Positions 38,456 through 48,599 of a stretch of 64,000 nt of DNA are shown here, one piece after another. Position 1 is the stretch's first letter, and the number at the start of each line of letters is the position of its first letter. Under the pieces are notes generated by a model that searched no databases, was not told where the DNA came from, and was given only the letters and a program-made list of their open reading frames with translations. The translations under genes and the position numbers were made by a program. Origin of the DNA: Azonexus hydrophilus DSM 23864 (GTDB lineage Bacteria > Pseudomonadota > Gammaproteobacteria > Burkholderiales > Rhodocyclaceae); contig NZ_KE386925.1 of NCBI RefSeq assembly GCF_000429605.1, positions 186,001 through 250,000 of the forward strand. Reading direction: 5' to 3'.

Positions 38456-39520
38456 ATGCGTAACGAAACCCTGCATGTCGAGGATACGCCCGCGAGCCTC
38501 GTCGACTTCCGCCCCGTCGTGACCAAGACCGACCACCTTCCGGGTACGCTGGTCGACAAATACGGTCGCCACGTCAGTTATGTACGCCTGTCGATCACCG
38601 ATCGCTGCGACTTCCGCTGCACGTATTGCATGGCCGAGGAAATGACCTTCCTGCCGCGCAATCAGGTCATGAGCCTCGAGGAATCGCTGCGGGTGGCCGA
38701 AGCCTTTGTCAGCCTGGGCGCCAACAAGCTGCGCCTGACCGGCGGTGAGCCGCTGGTACGCAAGAACGTCATGTGGCTGATCGAGCGCCTGGGCGCCCTG
38801 CCCGGCCTCGACAATCTGGTGCTGACCACCAACGGTTCGCAACTCGAACGCTTCGCCGAACCGCTCAAGGCGGCCGGCGTCAAACGCCTGAACATCAGCC
38901 TCGACACCCTTGACCCCGAACGTTTCCGGCAGATCACGCGGATCGGCGAGCTGGGCAAGGTCCTGCGCGGCATCGAGGCAGCATCGACGGCTGGTTTCCG
39001 TCGCACCAAGCTGAATACGGTGATGATGCGCGGCACCAACGATCACGAATTTGTCGATCTGGTCCGCTTCGCCATGGCCCAGGGACTGGATATTTCCTTC
39101 ATCGAGGAAATGCCGCTGGGCGAAATCCATGGACGCAGCCAGACCTACATTTCCACCGAGGAAACCCTGGCGCTACTTGGACAGCATTTCGAACTGACGC
39201 CGTCGGATGAAAACTCCGGCGGGCCGGCACGTTACTGGCGGATTCCCGGCAGCGAAACACGGGTCGGTTTCATTTCGCCGCACAGTCACAATTTCTGCGA
39301 CAGCTGCAACCGGGTGCGCATCACCGCCAAGGGAGAGCTCTACCCCTGCCTCGGACAGAACGACGCCCTCAACCTGCTGCCGGTGCTGCGCAGCGGCGAC
39401 GACCTGGCACTCCGCCAGGCGATTGTGGACAGCATGGGAATCAAGCCGTTCGGGCATGATTTCTCCAACCAGATGAACAGCCCACAGGTCATCCGCTTCA
39501 TGTCGATGACCGGCGGCTGA
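38456..39520 (+). CDS. moaA: GTP 3',8-cyclase MoaA
   Basis: A 354-residue radical-SAM enzyme of molybdenum cofactor synthesis. The N-terminal cluster C51-x3-C55-x2-C58 lies in ITDRCDFRCTYCMAE, and LRLTGGEPL is the SAM-binding block. The C-terminal second cluster is CDSCNRVRITAKGELYPCLG, and the protein ends in the functional GG pair (MTGG). ATG 38456 is preferred; a TTG 12 codons upstream would lie in the promoter. No SD is visible. No other moa gene is nearby. Confidence 0.95.
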   Translation: MRNETLHVEDTPASLVDFRPVVTKTDHLPGTLVDKYGRHVSYVRLSITDRCDFRCTYCMAEEMTFLPRNQVMSLEESLRVAEAFVSLGANKLRLTGGEPLVRKNVMWLIERLGALPGLDNLVLTTNGSQLERFAEPLKAAGVKRLNISLDTLDPERFRQITRIGELGKVLRGIEAASTAGFRRTKLNTVMMRGTNDHEFVDLVRFAMAQGLDISFIEEMPLGEIHGRSQTYISTEETLALLGQHFELTPSDENSGGPARYWRIPGSETRVGFISPHSHNFCDSCNRVRITAKGELYPCLGQNDALNLLPVLRSGDDLALRQAIVDSMGIKPFGHDFSNQMNSPQVIRFMSMTGG

Positions 39521-39528
39521 ACTGCGCC

Positions 39529-41409
39529 ATGCCAGTCGCCAAGGCTTCCTGGTTATCGTCGCTGCAGTATCCGTCGGCGATTCTGGGTGCGATTGCCCTG
39601 ATGGCGATTGGTCTGGCCCTGAATCTTCTCCTGCCCGGCCTGCTTTCGGTCCTGCTGCTGAGTGCCGGCGGTGTCGCCATGCTCTGGCTGGCAAATGCCG
39701 AATTCCAGCATTACCGCTCGATTTCGCAGGCCTATCAGCTGGCCATGCAGGCCGCGCACGATGGTTTCTGGGACTGGGACCCGGTCAGCAAGAAACTTCG
39801 TGTCGGCACCCGCTTGCTGCAAATTCTCGGTTATCGCGAGGATTTCCTGCCTGACACCCACGCCTGGCTCCGCCTGGTGCATCCGGACGACGTCGCTTTT
39901 TACAATCGCGAGGTGGCCCGCCACATCAAGGGTGAAACCGATCACTTCTATTGCGAGTACCGGGTGCTGGCCAGCGACGGGCAATACCGCTGGATCGCCT
40001 CGCGCGGTCTGGCCGTCCGCGACCGGAACGGAACCGCCTACCAGATGGTCGGTTCGGTCACCGACATCACCGAGCGCCGGCAGCATCAGGAGGAACTGGA
40101 ATTCCTGGCCCGCCACGACAGCCTGACCGGCCTGCCCAACCGTCTGCTGTTTGCCGAGCAACTGCAGGCAGCCATCGACGAAGCCAGCCGGCAGCAACAA
40201 ACCCTGGCTGTCCTGTTCATCGATCTCGACCGTTTCAAGAACGTCAACGACAGCCTCGGCCACCGTGCCGGTGACCGCATGCTGCAAACCGTCAGCATCC
40301 TCCTGCGCAACCTGTTGCCGGCCGGCAGCCAGCTCTATCGCCAGGGCGGTGACGAATTCATCATCATCCTGCCGCAAAGCGATGGCGCCACGGCGCTGGC
40401 TGTTGCCCAGAAACTCAAGGACGCGCTCGGCGAACCGCTGGTCGATGACGACACGACTTTCCTGAGTACTGCCAGCATCGGCATCAGCCTGTTCCCGAAA
40501 GACGCCCGTGACGGTGAAACCCTGTTGCGTCACGCCGATGCGGCCATGTATGCCGCCAAGGGCCTGGGGGGCAACGCCATCCGTTTCCACACACCGCAGA
40601 TGGACGAACGCCTGAGTTTGCGGATATCGCTCGAAACGCGACTGCGCAAGGCGCTTCAGGACGATTGTTTTGAACTGCACTACCAGCCCAAGCTCAGCCT
40701 GACCGATGGTCGCCTGGTCGGTGCCGAGGCCTTGTTGCGCTGGCGTGACGGCAACTCGATGATCCCGCCGGACCAGTTCATTCCGGTTGCCGAAGAATGT
40801 GGACTGATCGTTCCGCTCGGCGACTGGGTCATCGACCGGGCAGCCCGGCAGATTGCCGAATGGCGGCAGCTTTACGGCGAGATCCCGCCGATCGCCATCA
40901 ACCTGTCGCCGCGCCAGTTCTGGCGCCCTTCCGTCTCGCAACGGATACTCGATACGCTGGCGGCAAACAAGCTGCCGACCTCGGCGATGGATGTCGAAGT
41001 CACCGAATCGGTCGTTCTCGACCCCGGTGGTGACGGCGTCGACCAACTGGCACGCCTGCGGGCAGCCGGCATCGGCATCGCCCTGGACGATTTCGGCACC
41101 GGCTACTCGTCCCTCTCCTACCTGCAGCGGCTGCCGGTCGGCTCACTCAAGATCGACCGCGCCTTCATCACCGGGCTGATCGACGACGAACAGCAGCGCA
41201 ATAGCGAGCCACTGGTCCGGGCAATCATTGCCATGGCCCACAGCCTGTCGCTGGAGGTCGTCGCCGAAGGCGTCGAGACGCAAGCCCAGTGGGACATCCT
41301 GGCGGCACTGGGCTGCGATGTGGTGCAGGGCTACCTGGTCAGTCGCCCGCTACCGCACGCGCAGTTTGCCGAACGCTTCCTGAGCCAGATACCGCCCGCT
41401 CAGGGATAA
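39529..41409 (+). CDS. Membrane PAS-GGDEF-EAL cyclic-di-GMP protein
   Basis: A 626-residue sensor with two N-terminal membrane helices (about 18-36 and 39-56), a PAS/PAC domain (about 66-185; HPDD and DITERRQHQ), a GGDEF domain with intact GGDEF at 273-277, and an EAL domain with E400-A-L and DDFGTGYSS. Both active sites look complete, so it may make and degrade c-di-GMP; no RxxD inhibitory site is seen before GGDEF. It starts 8 nt after moaA and overlaps the small CxxC gene at the 3' end. Confidence 0.93.
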   Translation: MPVAKASWLSSLQYPSAILGAIALMAIGLALNLLLPGLLSVLLLSAGGVAMLWLANAEFQHYRSISQAYQLAMQAAHDGFWDWDPVSKKLRVGTRLLQILGYREDFLPDTHAWLRLVHPDDVAFYNREVARHIKGETDHFYCEYRVLASDGQYRWIASRGLAVRDRNGTAYQMVGSVTDITERRQHQEELEFLARHDSLTGLPNRLLFAEQLQAAIDEASRQQQTLAVLFIDLDRFKNVNDSLGHRAGDRMLQTVSILLRNLLPAGSQLYRQGGDEFIIILPQSDGATALAVAQKLKDALGEPLVDDDTTFLSTASIGISLFPKDARDGETLLRHADAAMYAAKGLGGNAIRFHTPQMDERLSLRISLETRLRKALQDDCFELHYQPKLSLTDGRLVGAEALLRWRDGNSMIPPDQFIPVAEECGLIVPLGDWVIDRAARQIAEWRQLYGEIPPIAINLSPRQFWRPSVSQRILDTLAANKLPTSAMDVEVTESVVLDPGGDGVDQLARLRAAGIGIALDDFGTGYSSLSYLQRLPVGSLKIDRAFITGLIDDEQQRNSEPLVRAIIAMAHSLSLEVVAEGVETQAQWDILAALGCDVVQGYLVSRPLPHAQFAERFLSQIPPAQG

Positions 41410-41555
41410 ATCTTGCAGAAGCCGATGCCATTGACCGGGTCGCTGACCAGGCCGAGCAAGGTGAAAAAAATCGACAGGCCAATGAAAAAGGCGACCCAAC
41501 GGGCCGCCTTCCGGTGACGCTGTACCAGTTCCCGACAGGGCTGGCAGAAGCGCAT
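41400..41555 (-). CDS. 51-residue CxxC single-pass membrane protein
   Basis: A small gene 5 nt behind the typA stop. The peptide begins MRFCQPCRELVQRHRK, has one hydrophobic helix at about 20-37 (WVAFFIGLSIFFTLLGLV) and ends with GIGFCKIYP. C4 and C7 form a CxxC before the helix, and C47 lies after it. Lys/Arg before the helix predict the N-terminus inside. It has no SD of its own and probably depends on typA translation. A clear start, a good membrane segment and the tight spacing support a real gene. Function is unknown; metal or redox binding is conceivable. Confidence 0.7.
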   Translation of the reverse strand: MRFCQPCRELVQRHRKAARWVAFFIGLSIFFTLLGLVSDPVNGIGFCKIYP

Positions 41556-41560
41556 GGCAA

Positions 41561-43402
41561 TTACAGGCCGCGTTGCGCCCGCTTGCGTTCGATTTCCGTC
41601 AGATGGCGCTTGCGCAGACGGATCGACTTCGGCGTCAGTTCCACCAGTTCGTCCTCATCGATGAATTCAACGGCGGCTTCCAGGCTGAGCTGGACCGGCG
41701 GCACCAGGCGGACGGCTTCGTCAGTCCCCGAGGCACGGACGTTGGTCAGCTGCTTGCCCTTGATCGGGTTCACGACGAGGTCGTTCTCGCGGCTGTGGAT
41801 GCCGATGATCATGCCTTCGTACAGCTTCTCGCCCGGGTTGACGAACATACGGCCGCGATCCTGCAGCTTCCACAGCGCGTAGGCGACGGCTTCGCCGTTG
41901 TCCTGCGAGATCAGCACGCCGTTGCGACGCTCGGCGACGGTGCCTTCCTTGACCGGCGCGTATTCGTCGAAAACGTGGCTCATCAGGCCGTTGCCGCGGG
42001 TCAGGTTCATGAACTCGCCCTGAAAACCGATCAGGCCGCGGGCCGGGATACGGTATTCGATGCGGACACGACCGCGACCGTCCGGCACCATGTCGAGCAT
42101 CTCGCCCTTGCGCAGGCCGAGGGCCTCCATGACGCCGCCCTGGTGTTCTTCCTCGACGTCGACGGTCAGTTGCTCGTACGGCTCGCATTCGACGCCGTCG
42201 ATGACCTTCTTGACCACGCGCGGACGGCCGACGGCCAGCTCGTAGCCTTCGCGGCGCATGTTTTCGAGCAGGATGCCGAGGTGCAGTTCGCCGCGACCGG
42301 CCACGTCGAAGACGTCACCGTTCGGGGTGTCATGCACGCGCAGCGCCATGTTGGTCAGCAGTTCCTTGTGCAGACGGTCGCGGATCTGGCGGCTGGTGAC
42401 GAACTTGCCTTCGGTACCGGCCAGCGGGCTGGTGTTGACCATGAACTGCATGGACAGCGTCGGCTCGTCGATCTTCAGCAGCGGCAGCGCTTCCGGCTGG
42501 TCCGGATCGGTCACCGTGCAACCCAGCACCAGATCTTCGATACCGGTGATCTGGACGATATCGCCGGCCTGACCTTCGTCCATTTCGACCTTGTTCAGGC
42601 CCTTGTAGCCGAACACCTGGCCAATCTTGGCCTTGATCGGCGAACGGTCGTGCTCGGCGGCCTCCTCATCGGTACCGAACATGACCATCACGTTCTGGCC
42701 GGTCTTGACGCGGCCACGGATGATCTTGCCGACGCCGATGCGACCGACGTAGGAAGAATAATCGAGCGCGGAAATCTGCAGTTGCAGCGGCGCGTCGACA
42801 TCGGCATCGGGGGCCGGCACGTGGCGCAGGATGGTGTCGAACAGCGGCTTCATGTTCTCGCGCGGCTGGTCGAGTTCCATCGCCGCCCAACCGTTCAGGC
42901 CGGAAGCGTAAACGATCGGGAAGTCGAGCTGCTCGTCGGTGGCGCCGAGCTTGTCGAACAGATCGAAGGTCAGGTTGACGGCGTTGTCCGGATCGGCGCC
43001 GTCGCGGTCGACCTTGTTGACCAGCACGATCGGGCGCAGGCCCTGGGCCAGTGCCTTCTTGGTCACGAAGCGGGTTTGCGGCATCGGGCCTTCGGCGGCA
43101 TCGACCAGCAGCACCACGCCATCGACCATGCCGAGCACGCGCTCGACTTCACCGCCGAAGTCCGCGTGGCCCGGGGTGTCGACGATGTTGATGTGGATGC
43201 CTTCGTATTCGACGGCGGTGTTCTTGGACAGGATGGTGATGCCGCGTTCTTTTTCGATGTCACCGGAGTCCATCACGCAATCAACCACCTGCTGGTGGGC
43301 TGCGAAAGTACCGGATTGGCGGAGCAGCTGGTCGACCAGCGTGGTTTTGCCATGGTCGACGTGGGCGATGATGGCGATGTTGCGGATGGGGCGTGCGGAC
43401 AT
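41561..43402 (-). CDS. typA: Ribosome-associated GTPase TypA/BipA
   Basis: A 613-residue translational GTPase involved in 50S assembly and stress growth. G1 is [10 protein letters not shown]3 [17 protein letters not shown]4 [10 protein letters not shown], and the BipA-specific C-terminal domain ends near [13 protein letters not shown]. The start [11 protein letters not shown] is used; an open frame continues upstream into the opposite gene region without homology. It is followed by the 51-residue CxxC gene. Confidence 0.96.
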   Translation of the reverse strand: MSARPIRNIAIIAHVDHGKTTLVDQLLRQSGTFAAHQQVVDCVMDSGDIEKERGITILSKNTAVEYEGIHINIVDTPGHADFGGEVERVLGMVDGVVLLVDAAEGPMPQTRFVTKKALAQGLRPIVLVNKVDRDGADPDNAVNLTFDLFDKLGATDEQLDFPIVYASGLNGWAAMELDQPRENMKPLFDTILRHVPAPDADVDAPLQLQISALDYSSYVGRIGVGKIIRGRVKTGQNVMVMFGTDEEAAEHDRSPIKAKIGQVFGYKGLNKVEMDEGQAGDIVQITGIEDLVLGCTVTDPDQPEALPLLKIDEPTLSMQFMVNTSPLAGTEGKFVTSRQIRDRLHKELLTNMALRVHDTPNGDVFDVAGRGELHLGILLENMRREGYELAVGRPRVVKKVIDGVECEPYEQLTVDVEEEHQGGVMEALGLRKGEMLDMVPDGRGRVRIEYRIPARGLIGFQGEFMNLTRGNGLMSHVFDEYAPVKEGTVAERRNGVLISQDNGEAVAYALWKLQDRGRMFVNPGEKLYEGMIIGIHSRENDLVVNPIKGKQLTNVRASGTDEAVRLVPPVQLSLEAAVEFIDEDELVELTPKSIRLRKRHLTEIERKRAQRGL

Positions 43403-43574
43403 GTTTGTAGGAATAGTCAGAAAAATCAAAGGCGTGATTCTACCATCCCATGCTGCGTCGCAACATATCCCCTCGCACAACCCGGCAAATAAATTTATGT
43501 TTGGTAACAACTGCGATTGGACAGCAAAACGCAGCTTGCCTATGCTTTCCGCAAGACTTCCCGGAGCCATCGAA

Positions 43575-44522
43575 ATGCTGCACCGCGCCCTGATCCTCGC
43601 TCTCCTGACGCTGCTTGCCGCTCCAGCAGGCGCCAGCTGGCGGGATCGAGACAACGACGAAGCGAAAATCGTGGACCTCCGCCACGACGGCGAGAAGCGC
43701 CGTTACGCGCTGTACGTTCCGCCTGGTCTGGATACCAGCAAGCCGGCGGCACTGGTGCTGGCCTTTCACGGCGGCGGCGGACACGCCGAGTTCATGGCCG
43801 ACGACGCACGCTACGGTTTGATCAGCAAGGCGCGCGAGGGCGGTTTCGTCGTCGCCTTTCCCAATGGATACAGTCGTTTGCCGCGCGGCCGGCTGGCCAC
43901 CTGGAACGCCGGCGGCTGCTGTGGGGATGCGCGTGACCGCAACAGCGACGACGTCGGCTTCAGCCGCGCCGTGGTCGCCGATGTTAGCCGGCAGGTGGCA
44001 ATCGACCGCCAGCGCGTCTTCGCCACCGGCATGTCGAACGGCGCCATGATGGCCTACCGGCTGGCCTGCGAGGCCACCGACCTGGTCCGCGCCGTGGCTG
44101 CCGTCGCCGGTACCGAAGCCGTCACCACGTGCCGGCCGGCGCGGCCGGTGCCGGTCCTGCACATCCACGCGCGCAACGACACGCATGTGCTGTTCGACGG
44201 CGGCGCCGGGCCGGACGCCTTTCGCGATGCGAGCAAGGTCATGGATTTCGTTTCGGTGCCGGAAACGGTCAAGCGCTGGGTCGGGCGCAATGCCTGTCAG
44301 ACACAACCCGAACGCACACTGGAAAGCCCCGGCGCCTGGTGCGAACGCTACCGCGGCTGCCGCGACGGCGCCACCGTCCAGCTCTGCGTCACCGCGGACG
44401 GCGGCCATTCCTGGCCGGGCGCCGAGGCCGTCCGCCGCGGCAAGGAAAACGCCTCGCAGGCGCTTGACGCCAGCGAGGCGATCTGGACTTTCTTCAGCGA
44501 AGTATCCGGCGGGCGGCGCTGA
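43575..44522 (+). CDS. Secreted PHB-depolymerase-family esterase (LpqC-like)
   Basis: A 315-residue alpha/beta hydrolase. The signal peptide is about residues 1-20 (ends AGA). The oxyanion region is FHGGGGH, the nucleophile Ser154 is in ATGMSNGAM, an Asp is in ARNDTH, and the His is in GGHSWPG. CC and several other Cys suggest disulfides outside the cytoplasm. Relatives hydrolyse polyhydroxybutyrate oligomers or feruloyl esters; the substrate is undecided. GGAG lies upstream of the ATG at 43575. It converges on the haemoglobin gene. Confidence 0.85.
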   Translation: MLHRALILALLTLLAAPAGASWRDRDNDEAKIVDLRHDGEKRRYALYVPPGLDTSKPAALVLAFHGGGGHAEFMADDARYGLISKAREGGFVVAFPNGYSRLPRGRLATWNAGGCCGDARDRNSDDVGFSRAVVADVSRQVAIDRQRVFATGMSNGAMMAYRLACEATDLVRAVAAVAGTEAVTTCRPARPVPVLHIHARNDTHVLFDGGAGPDAFRDASKVMDFVSVPETVKRWVGRNACQTQPERTLESPGAWCERYRGCRDGATVQLCVTADGGHSWPGAEAVRRGKENASQALDASEAIWTFFSEVSGGRR

Positions 44523-44525
44523 CGC

Positions 44526-44918
44526 TCAACCTTCCTTGTTACGCATGAAGTCGGCGGTATTGAAGAAGTTGTTCAGCAAGACCTTGCGGGTGTCTTCCTC
44601 GATGCCGACATCCTCCATCGCCAGCACCATGCAGGCGACCCACTGGTCGCGCTCGAGCGTGCCGATGGCGAAGGGCATGTGGCGTGCGCGCAGACGCGGG
44701 TGGCCGTATTCCTCGACGAACAGGTCGGGGCCGCCGAACCAGCCGGACAGGAACTTGAACAGCTTGTCGCGCGAGCCGGCCAGGCTGGGCGGATGCATCG
44801 CGCGCAACTCGGTAAACTGGGGAACGGTATCCATCAGTTCGTAGAAGCGGTCGGCCAGCTTGCCGACCATCGCTTCGCCGCCGATCTTCTCGTAGGTGGT
44901 GGCCTGTTTTTCTTCCAT
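44526..44918 (-). CDS. Group II truncated haemoglobin (HbO-like)
   Basis: A 130-residue 2-on-2 globin. Y26 at position B10, the HPP turn (residues 42-44), [16 protein letters not shown], proximal His H80 in RARHMPF and the Trp of DQWVACM (G8) are the group II hallmarks. Such proteins bind O2 and may detoxify NO or peroxides or deliver O2. It lies 18 nt downstream of ygiQ on the same strand. Confidence 0.92.
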   Translation of the reverse strand: MEEKQATTYEKIGGEAMVGKLADRFYELMDTVPQFTELRAMHPPSLAGSRDKLFKFLSGWFGGPDLFVEEYGHPRLRARHMPFAIGTLERDQWVACMVLAMEDVGIEEDTRKVLLNNFFNTADFMRNKEG

Positions 44919-44936
44919 GCGGTTCTCCCTGGTTTT

Positions 44937-47216
44937 TTATCGTGGTGAATTCTTCTTGCGCGGTGCGGGACGCTGCCCGGACGGACGCGGCGCGTTCGCC
45001 GGACGGGCCGCCGAGGCTGCATGACCGGTGCGGGGCTTGCCGTGGGTGGAGCCACCCGGTCTGGCGGGCGCAGATTTTCCGCCTGGTGCCGCTCTTGACG
45101 CTGCCGCAACGGCCGCCGCTGCCTTCAAGCCGGTACCGGCCGGTTGCCAGGCTGGCACCAACTGCTTCTTGCCGTTGCCGATCAGGTCGGCGCGGCCCAT
45201 TTCCTTCAAGGCCTCGCGCAGCAGCGGCCAGTTTTCCGGGTCGTGGTAGCGCAGGAAGGCCTTGTGCAGCTTGCGCTGGCGCGCGCCACGTACGGCGCCG
45301 ACGGTTTCCCCGCCCTGCCGGTGCAGCTTCTTCAGCGGGTTCTTCTCGGTGTGGTACATGGTCGTCGCCAGCGCCATCGGCGTCGGCAGGAAGGTCTGCA
45401 CCTGGTCGAGGCGGAAGTTGTTCTTCTTGAGCCACAGCGCCAGGTTGACCATGTCCGTATCCTGGGTGCCCGGGTGCGCGGCGATGAAATACGGGATCAG
45501 GTACTGTTCCTTGCCGGCCTCGCGGGAAAAGCGGTCGAACAACTGCTTGAAGCGGTCGTAAGTGCCGATGCCGGGCTTCATCATCTTCGACAGCGGGCCG
45601 TCCTCGGTGTGCTCCGGAGCGATCTTCAGGTAGCCGCCGACGTGGTGCTGGACCAGTTCCTTGATGTACTCGGGCGAGCGCACCGCCAGGTCGTAACGCA
45701 GGCCGGAGCCGATCAGCACCTTCTTGACGCCCTTCAGGCTGCGCGCCCGACGGTACAGCGAAATCAGCGGCGTATGGTCGGTGCCGAGGTTCTCGCAGAT
45801 GTCGGGATAGACGCAGGACAACCGGCGACAGGCCGCTTCGATCTTCTCGTCCTTGCACTTCAAGTGGTACATGTTGGCGGTCGGCCCGCCGAGATCGGAG
45901 ACGATGCCGGTGAAGCCCGGCGTCTTGTCGCGCATTTCCTCGATCTCGCGGATCACCGAATCTTCTGAGCGGCTCTGGATGATGCGTCCTTCGTGCTCGG
46001 TGATCGAACAGAAGGTACAGCCGCCAAAGCAGCCGCGCATGATGTTTACCGAGAAGCGGATCATCTCCCAAGCCGGAATCTTGGCTTCGCCATAGGCGGG
46101 ATGCGGCCGGCGCGCGTAGGGCAGCTCGTAGACGCCGTCGAGTTCCTCGGTGGAGAGCGGCACCGGCGGCGGATTCAGCCAGACGTCGCGCTCACCGTGC
46201 GCCTGGCGTAAGGCGCGGGCGTTACCGGGATTGGACTCAAGATGGAAGGTGCGCGAGGCGTGCGCGTAGAGCACCGGATCGTCCTTGACCTGCTCGTAGG
46301 CCGGCAGGCGGATGAAGGTATGGGCGCGGCGCTCGCGGCGCGCGGCCAGGCGCTCGGCGCGCGAGACGATGCGCACCGGTTGGGCGCCATCGGCGGCGGC
46401 CGGCGTCGCACAGGCATTCTTGTCAGTGCCCTCGTCCATCGCGTAGGGATCGGCGTGTTTGACCAGCGGCCCGGGGGTATCGACTTCGGTCGAGTCCATC
46501 TCTTCCCACTCAGCCGACGGCAGCCAGTCGCGCCCGACCATGAAGGCGGTGCCACGCAGGTCGCGGATTTCCGAAATCTTCTCGCCCCTGGCCAGGCGAT
46601 GCGCCAGCTCGACGATGGCGCGTTCGGCATTGCCGAAAACCAGCAAATCGGCCTTCGAATCGGGCAGCACCGAGCGGCGCACCTTGTCCGACCAGTAATC
46701 GTAGTGCGCGATGCGCCGCAGGCTGGCCTCGATCGAACCGATCACCACGGCCGAACCGGGAAAGGCCTCGCGGCAGCGCTGGGCGTACACGGTGACGGCG
46801 CGGTCGGGCCGCTTGTTGGCCTCGCCATGCGGCGTGTAGGCATCGTCCGAGCGCGGCTTGCGATCCGAGGTGTAGCGGTTGACCATCGAATCCATGTTGC
46901 CGGCGGTGACGCCGAAGAACAGGTTGGGTTTGCCCAGCTGGCGGAAGTCGGCCGCCGAATTCCAGTCCGGTTGACTGACGATGCCGACGCGGAAGCCCTG
47001 GGCTTCAAGCAAGCGCCCGATCAGCGCCATGCCGAAACTCGGGTGGTCGATGTAGGCGTCACCGGTGATCAGGATGATGTCGCAGGAATCCCAGCCAAGT
47101 TGTTCCATTTCCGCCCGGGACATCGGCAGGAAGGGCGCCGGGCCGAAACGGTGTGCCCAGAATTTGCGCCAGGAGAAGAGCGGGCGAACGGCCGGCTGTG
47201 TGTTGTTTGTAAGCAT
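44937..47216 (-). CDS. YgiQ-family radical SAM protein
   Basis: A 759-residue protein. The central [16 protein letters not shown] holds the radical-SAM CxxxCxxC cluster, and an N-terminal B12-binding-like domain ([29 protein letters not shown]) precedes it. The C-terminal tail (about 670-759) is rich in Ala, Pro, Arg and Lys and probably disordered. The family is widespread but lacks a settled function. It is co-oriented with the downstream haemoglobin. Confidence 0.92.
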   Translation of the reverse strand: MLTNNTQPAVRPLFSWRKFWAHRFGPAPFLPMSRAEMEQLGWDSCDIILITGDAYIDHPSFGMALIGRLLEAQGFRVGIVSQPDWNSAADFRQLGKPNLFFGVTAGNMDSMVNRYTSDRKPRSDDAYTPHGEANKRPDRAVTVYAQRCREAFPGSAVVIGSIEASLRRIAHYDYWSDKVRRSVLPDSKADLLVFGNAERAIVELAHRLARGEKISEIRDLRGTAFMVGRDWLPSAEWEEMDSTEVDTPGPLVKHADPYAMDEGTDKNACATPAAADGAQPVRIVSRAERLAARRERRAHTFIRLPAYEQVKDDPVLYAHASRTFHLESNPGNARALRQAHGERDVWLNPPPVPLSTEELDGVYELPYARRPHPAYGEAKIPAWEMIRFSVNIMRGCFGGCTFCSITEHEGRIIQSRSEDSVIREIEEMRDKTPGFTGIVSDLGGPTANMYHLKCKDEKIEAACRRLSCVYPDICENLGTDHTPLISLYRRARSLKGVKKVLIGSGLRYDLAVRSPEYIKELVQHHVGGYLKIAPEHTEDGPLSKMMKPGIGTYDRFKQLFDRFSREAGKEQYLIPYFIAAHPGTQDTDMVNLALWLKKNNFRLDQVQTFLPTPMALATTMYHTEKNPLKKLHRQGGETVGAVRGARQRKLHKAFLRYHDPENWPLLREALKEMGRADLIGNGKKQLVPAWQPAGTGLKAAAAVAAASRAAPGGKSAPARPGGSTHGKPRTGHAASAARPANAPRPSGQRPAPRKKNSPR

Positions 47217-47292
47217 GCAATATTTTACCTAAGTGTGCCAAGTGCCATGGCATACTTGGATTTTTCAACGCCCGTAAAGCTTTCAGGCAACG

Positions 47293-47640
47293 ATGAATCT
47301 ACCCATCCGCGAACAGTCAGGCGTGCTGATCGTCGAAGTCGGCGGTCGCATAGACCACAGCATTGCAGAAGAGTTCACCCGGGCGCTCGAACCCCTGCTG
47401 GCCAACTGTCGCCAGGGCCAGGCGCCGGTCTTGCTCGATTTCTCCGGGGTGATCTATATCAGTAGCGCCGGTCTGCGCGTCCTGATGATGGCCTCGCGCC
47501 AGGCCAAGGCCCAGCAAGGCAGCTTCGCCATCGCCGCATTGACGCCCCTGGTCCAGGAAGTGTTCACGATCAGCCGCTTCAACCTGATCGTTCCCTGCTA
47601 TGCCAGCGTGGACGCCGCCTGCAAGGTACTCGGCAAATGA
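47293..47640 (+). CDS. STAS-domain anti-sigma-factor antagonist
   Basis: A 115-residue RsbV/SpoIIAA-like protein. The phosphorylatable Ser is probably S58 in YISSAGLRVL, aligned with Ser58 of SpoIIAA; the usual preceding Asp is Ser57 here. Such proteins are phosphorylated by an RsbW-type kinase and dephosphorylated by a PP2C phosphatase. Both partners are encoded nearby (51762-52169 and 48596-50716). It overlaps the MBL gene by ATGA and begins a three-gene operon. Confidence 0.92.
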   Translation: MNLPIREQSGVLIVEVGGRIDHSIAEEFTRALEPLLANCRQGQAPVLLDFSGVIYISSAGLRVLMMASRQAKAQQGSFAIAALTPLVQEVFTISRFNLIVPCYASVDAACKVLGK

Positions 47641-48599
47641 AACAGGTGGTTTTCTGGGGTACCCGGGGCTCATTGCCGACGGCAATGACCAGTCACGACA
47701 TCCGGGAAAAGATCGTTTCCGCGCTGGTTACCGCCAATGGCCGGAGTTTCCGCAATCGCGCCGCCATCGACGAGTTCGTCGACAGCCTGCCTTTTGCCGT
47801 CAGCTCGACCTTCGGCGGCAATTCCTCGTGCGTCGAGATCGTCGCCGACTGCCCCGAACACATCATCTGCGACATGGGTAGCGGCGCCCGCCCGCTCGGC
47901 CAGGCCAAGATCGCCCGCTTCGGCGTACCCAACCCGCAGACCTATCACATCTTCGTCTCGCACCTGCACTGGGATCACCTGATGGGATTCCCGTTCTTCA
48001 CGCCGATGTACATTCCGGGCAACCGGATCGTCATCCACGGTTGCCACGCGCAACTTGAGGAAGCCATCCGCCTGCAGATGCGGGCACCCTGCTTTCCCGT
48101 CGATTACTCGCAGGCCGGCGCGAAAATCGAATTCGACCTGATGACGCCGGGCAAACCGCATTTCATCTGCGGCCTGAACGTCACGCCCAAGTTGCAACTG
48201 CATGCCGGCGACTCCTACGGCTACCGTTTCGACAGCGTCGACAAATCGGTGGTGTACAGCACCGACTCGGAACACAAGCTCGACGACATCGAATCCTTCG
48301 ACGAATTCATCCGCTTCTTCGACAAGGCCGATCTGGTCATCTTCGACGCCATGTACTCGCTGGCCGAAGCCGCCTCGGTCAAATCGGACTGGGGACATTC
48401 GAGCAATGTCGTTGGCGTCGAGTTGTGCCAGGCCGCCGCCGCCAAAAAACTGGCGCTGTTCCATCACGAACCGATCCACGACGACAAGCAGCTCAGCCGC
48501 CTGTTCGCCGAGACCCGTCGCCTCGAACAGATCACGCGCGGCGAACGGGCGCCGCTGGAGATCGTCTCCGCTTACGACGGACTGATCGTCGAATTGTGA
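47637..48599 (+). CDS. MBL-fold metallo-hydrolase
   Basis: A 320-residue metallo-beta-lactamase-fold protein. The metal motif is SHLHWDHLMG. FWGTRGSLP at the N-terminus and FGGNSSCVEI are the cyclic-nucleotide-phosphodiesterase/PhnP-like framework, with an extra segment of about 45 residues between them. The Asp in STDSEH and the final His in FHHEP complete the metal site. Overlaps on both sides (STAS start side 4 nt, CHASE2 gene GTGA) tie it to the signalling module; a nucleotide-like ligand is possible but unproven. Confidence 0.88.
   Translation: MKQVVFWGTRGSLPTAMTSHDIREKIVSALVTANGRSFRNRAAIDEFVDSLPFAVSSTFGGNSSCVEIVADCPEHIICDMGSGARPLGQAKIARFGVPNPQTYHIFVSHLHWDHLMGFPFFTPMYIPGNRIVIHGCHAQLEEAIRLQMRAPCFPVDYSQAGAKIEFDLMTPGKPHFICGLNVTPKLQLHAGDSYGYRFDSVDKSVVYSTDSEHKLDDIESFDEFIRFFDKADLVIFDAMYSLAEAASVKSDWGHSSNVVGVELCQAAAAKKLALFHHEPIHDDKQLSRLFAETRRLEQITRGERAPLEIVSAYDGLIVEL

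Noticed and set aside
41573..43492. A 639-codon open frame opposite typA
   Set aside because: Antisense shadow of typA with no recognisable motif; typA itself is unambiguous.
43403..43654. N-terminal extension of typA
   Set aside because: BipA proteins begin just before the [12 protein letters not shown] block; the extension runs into the opposing esterase gene and lacks homology.
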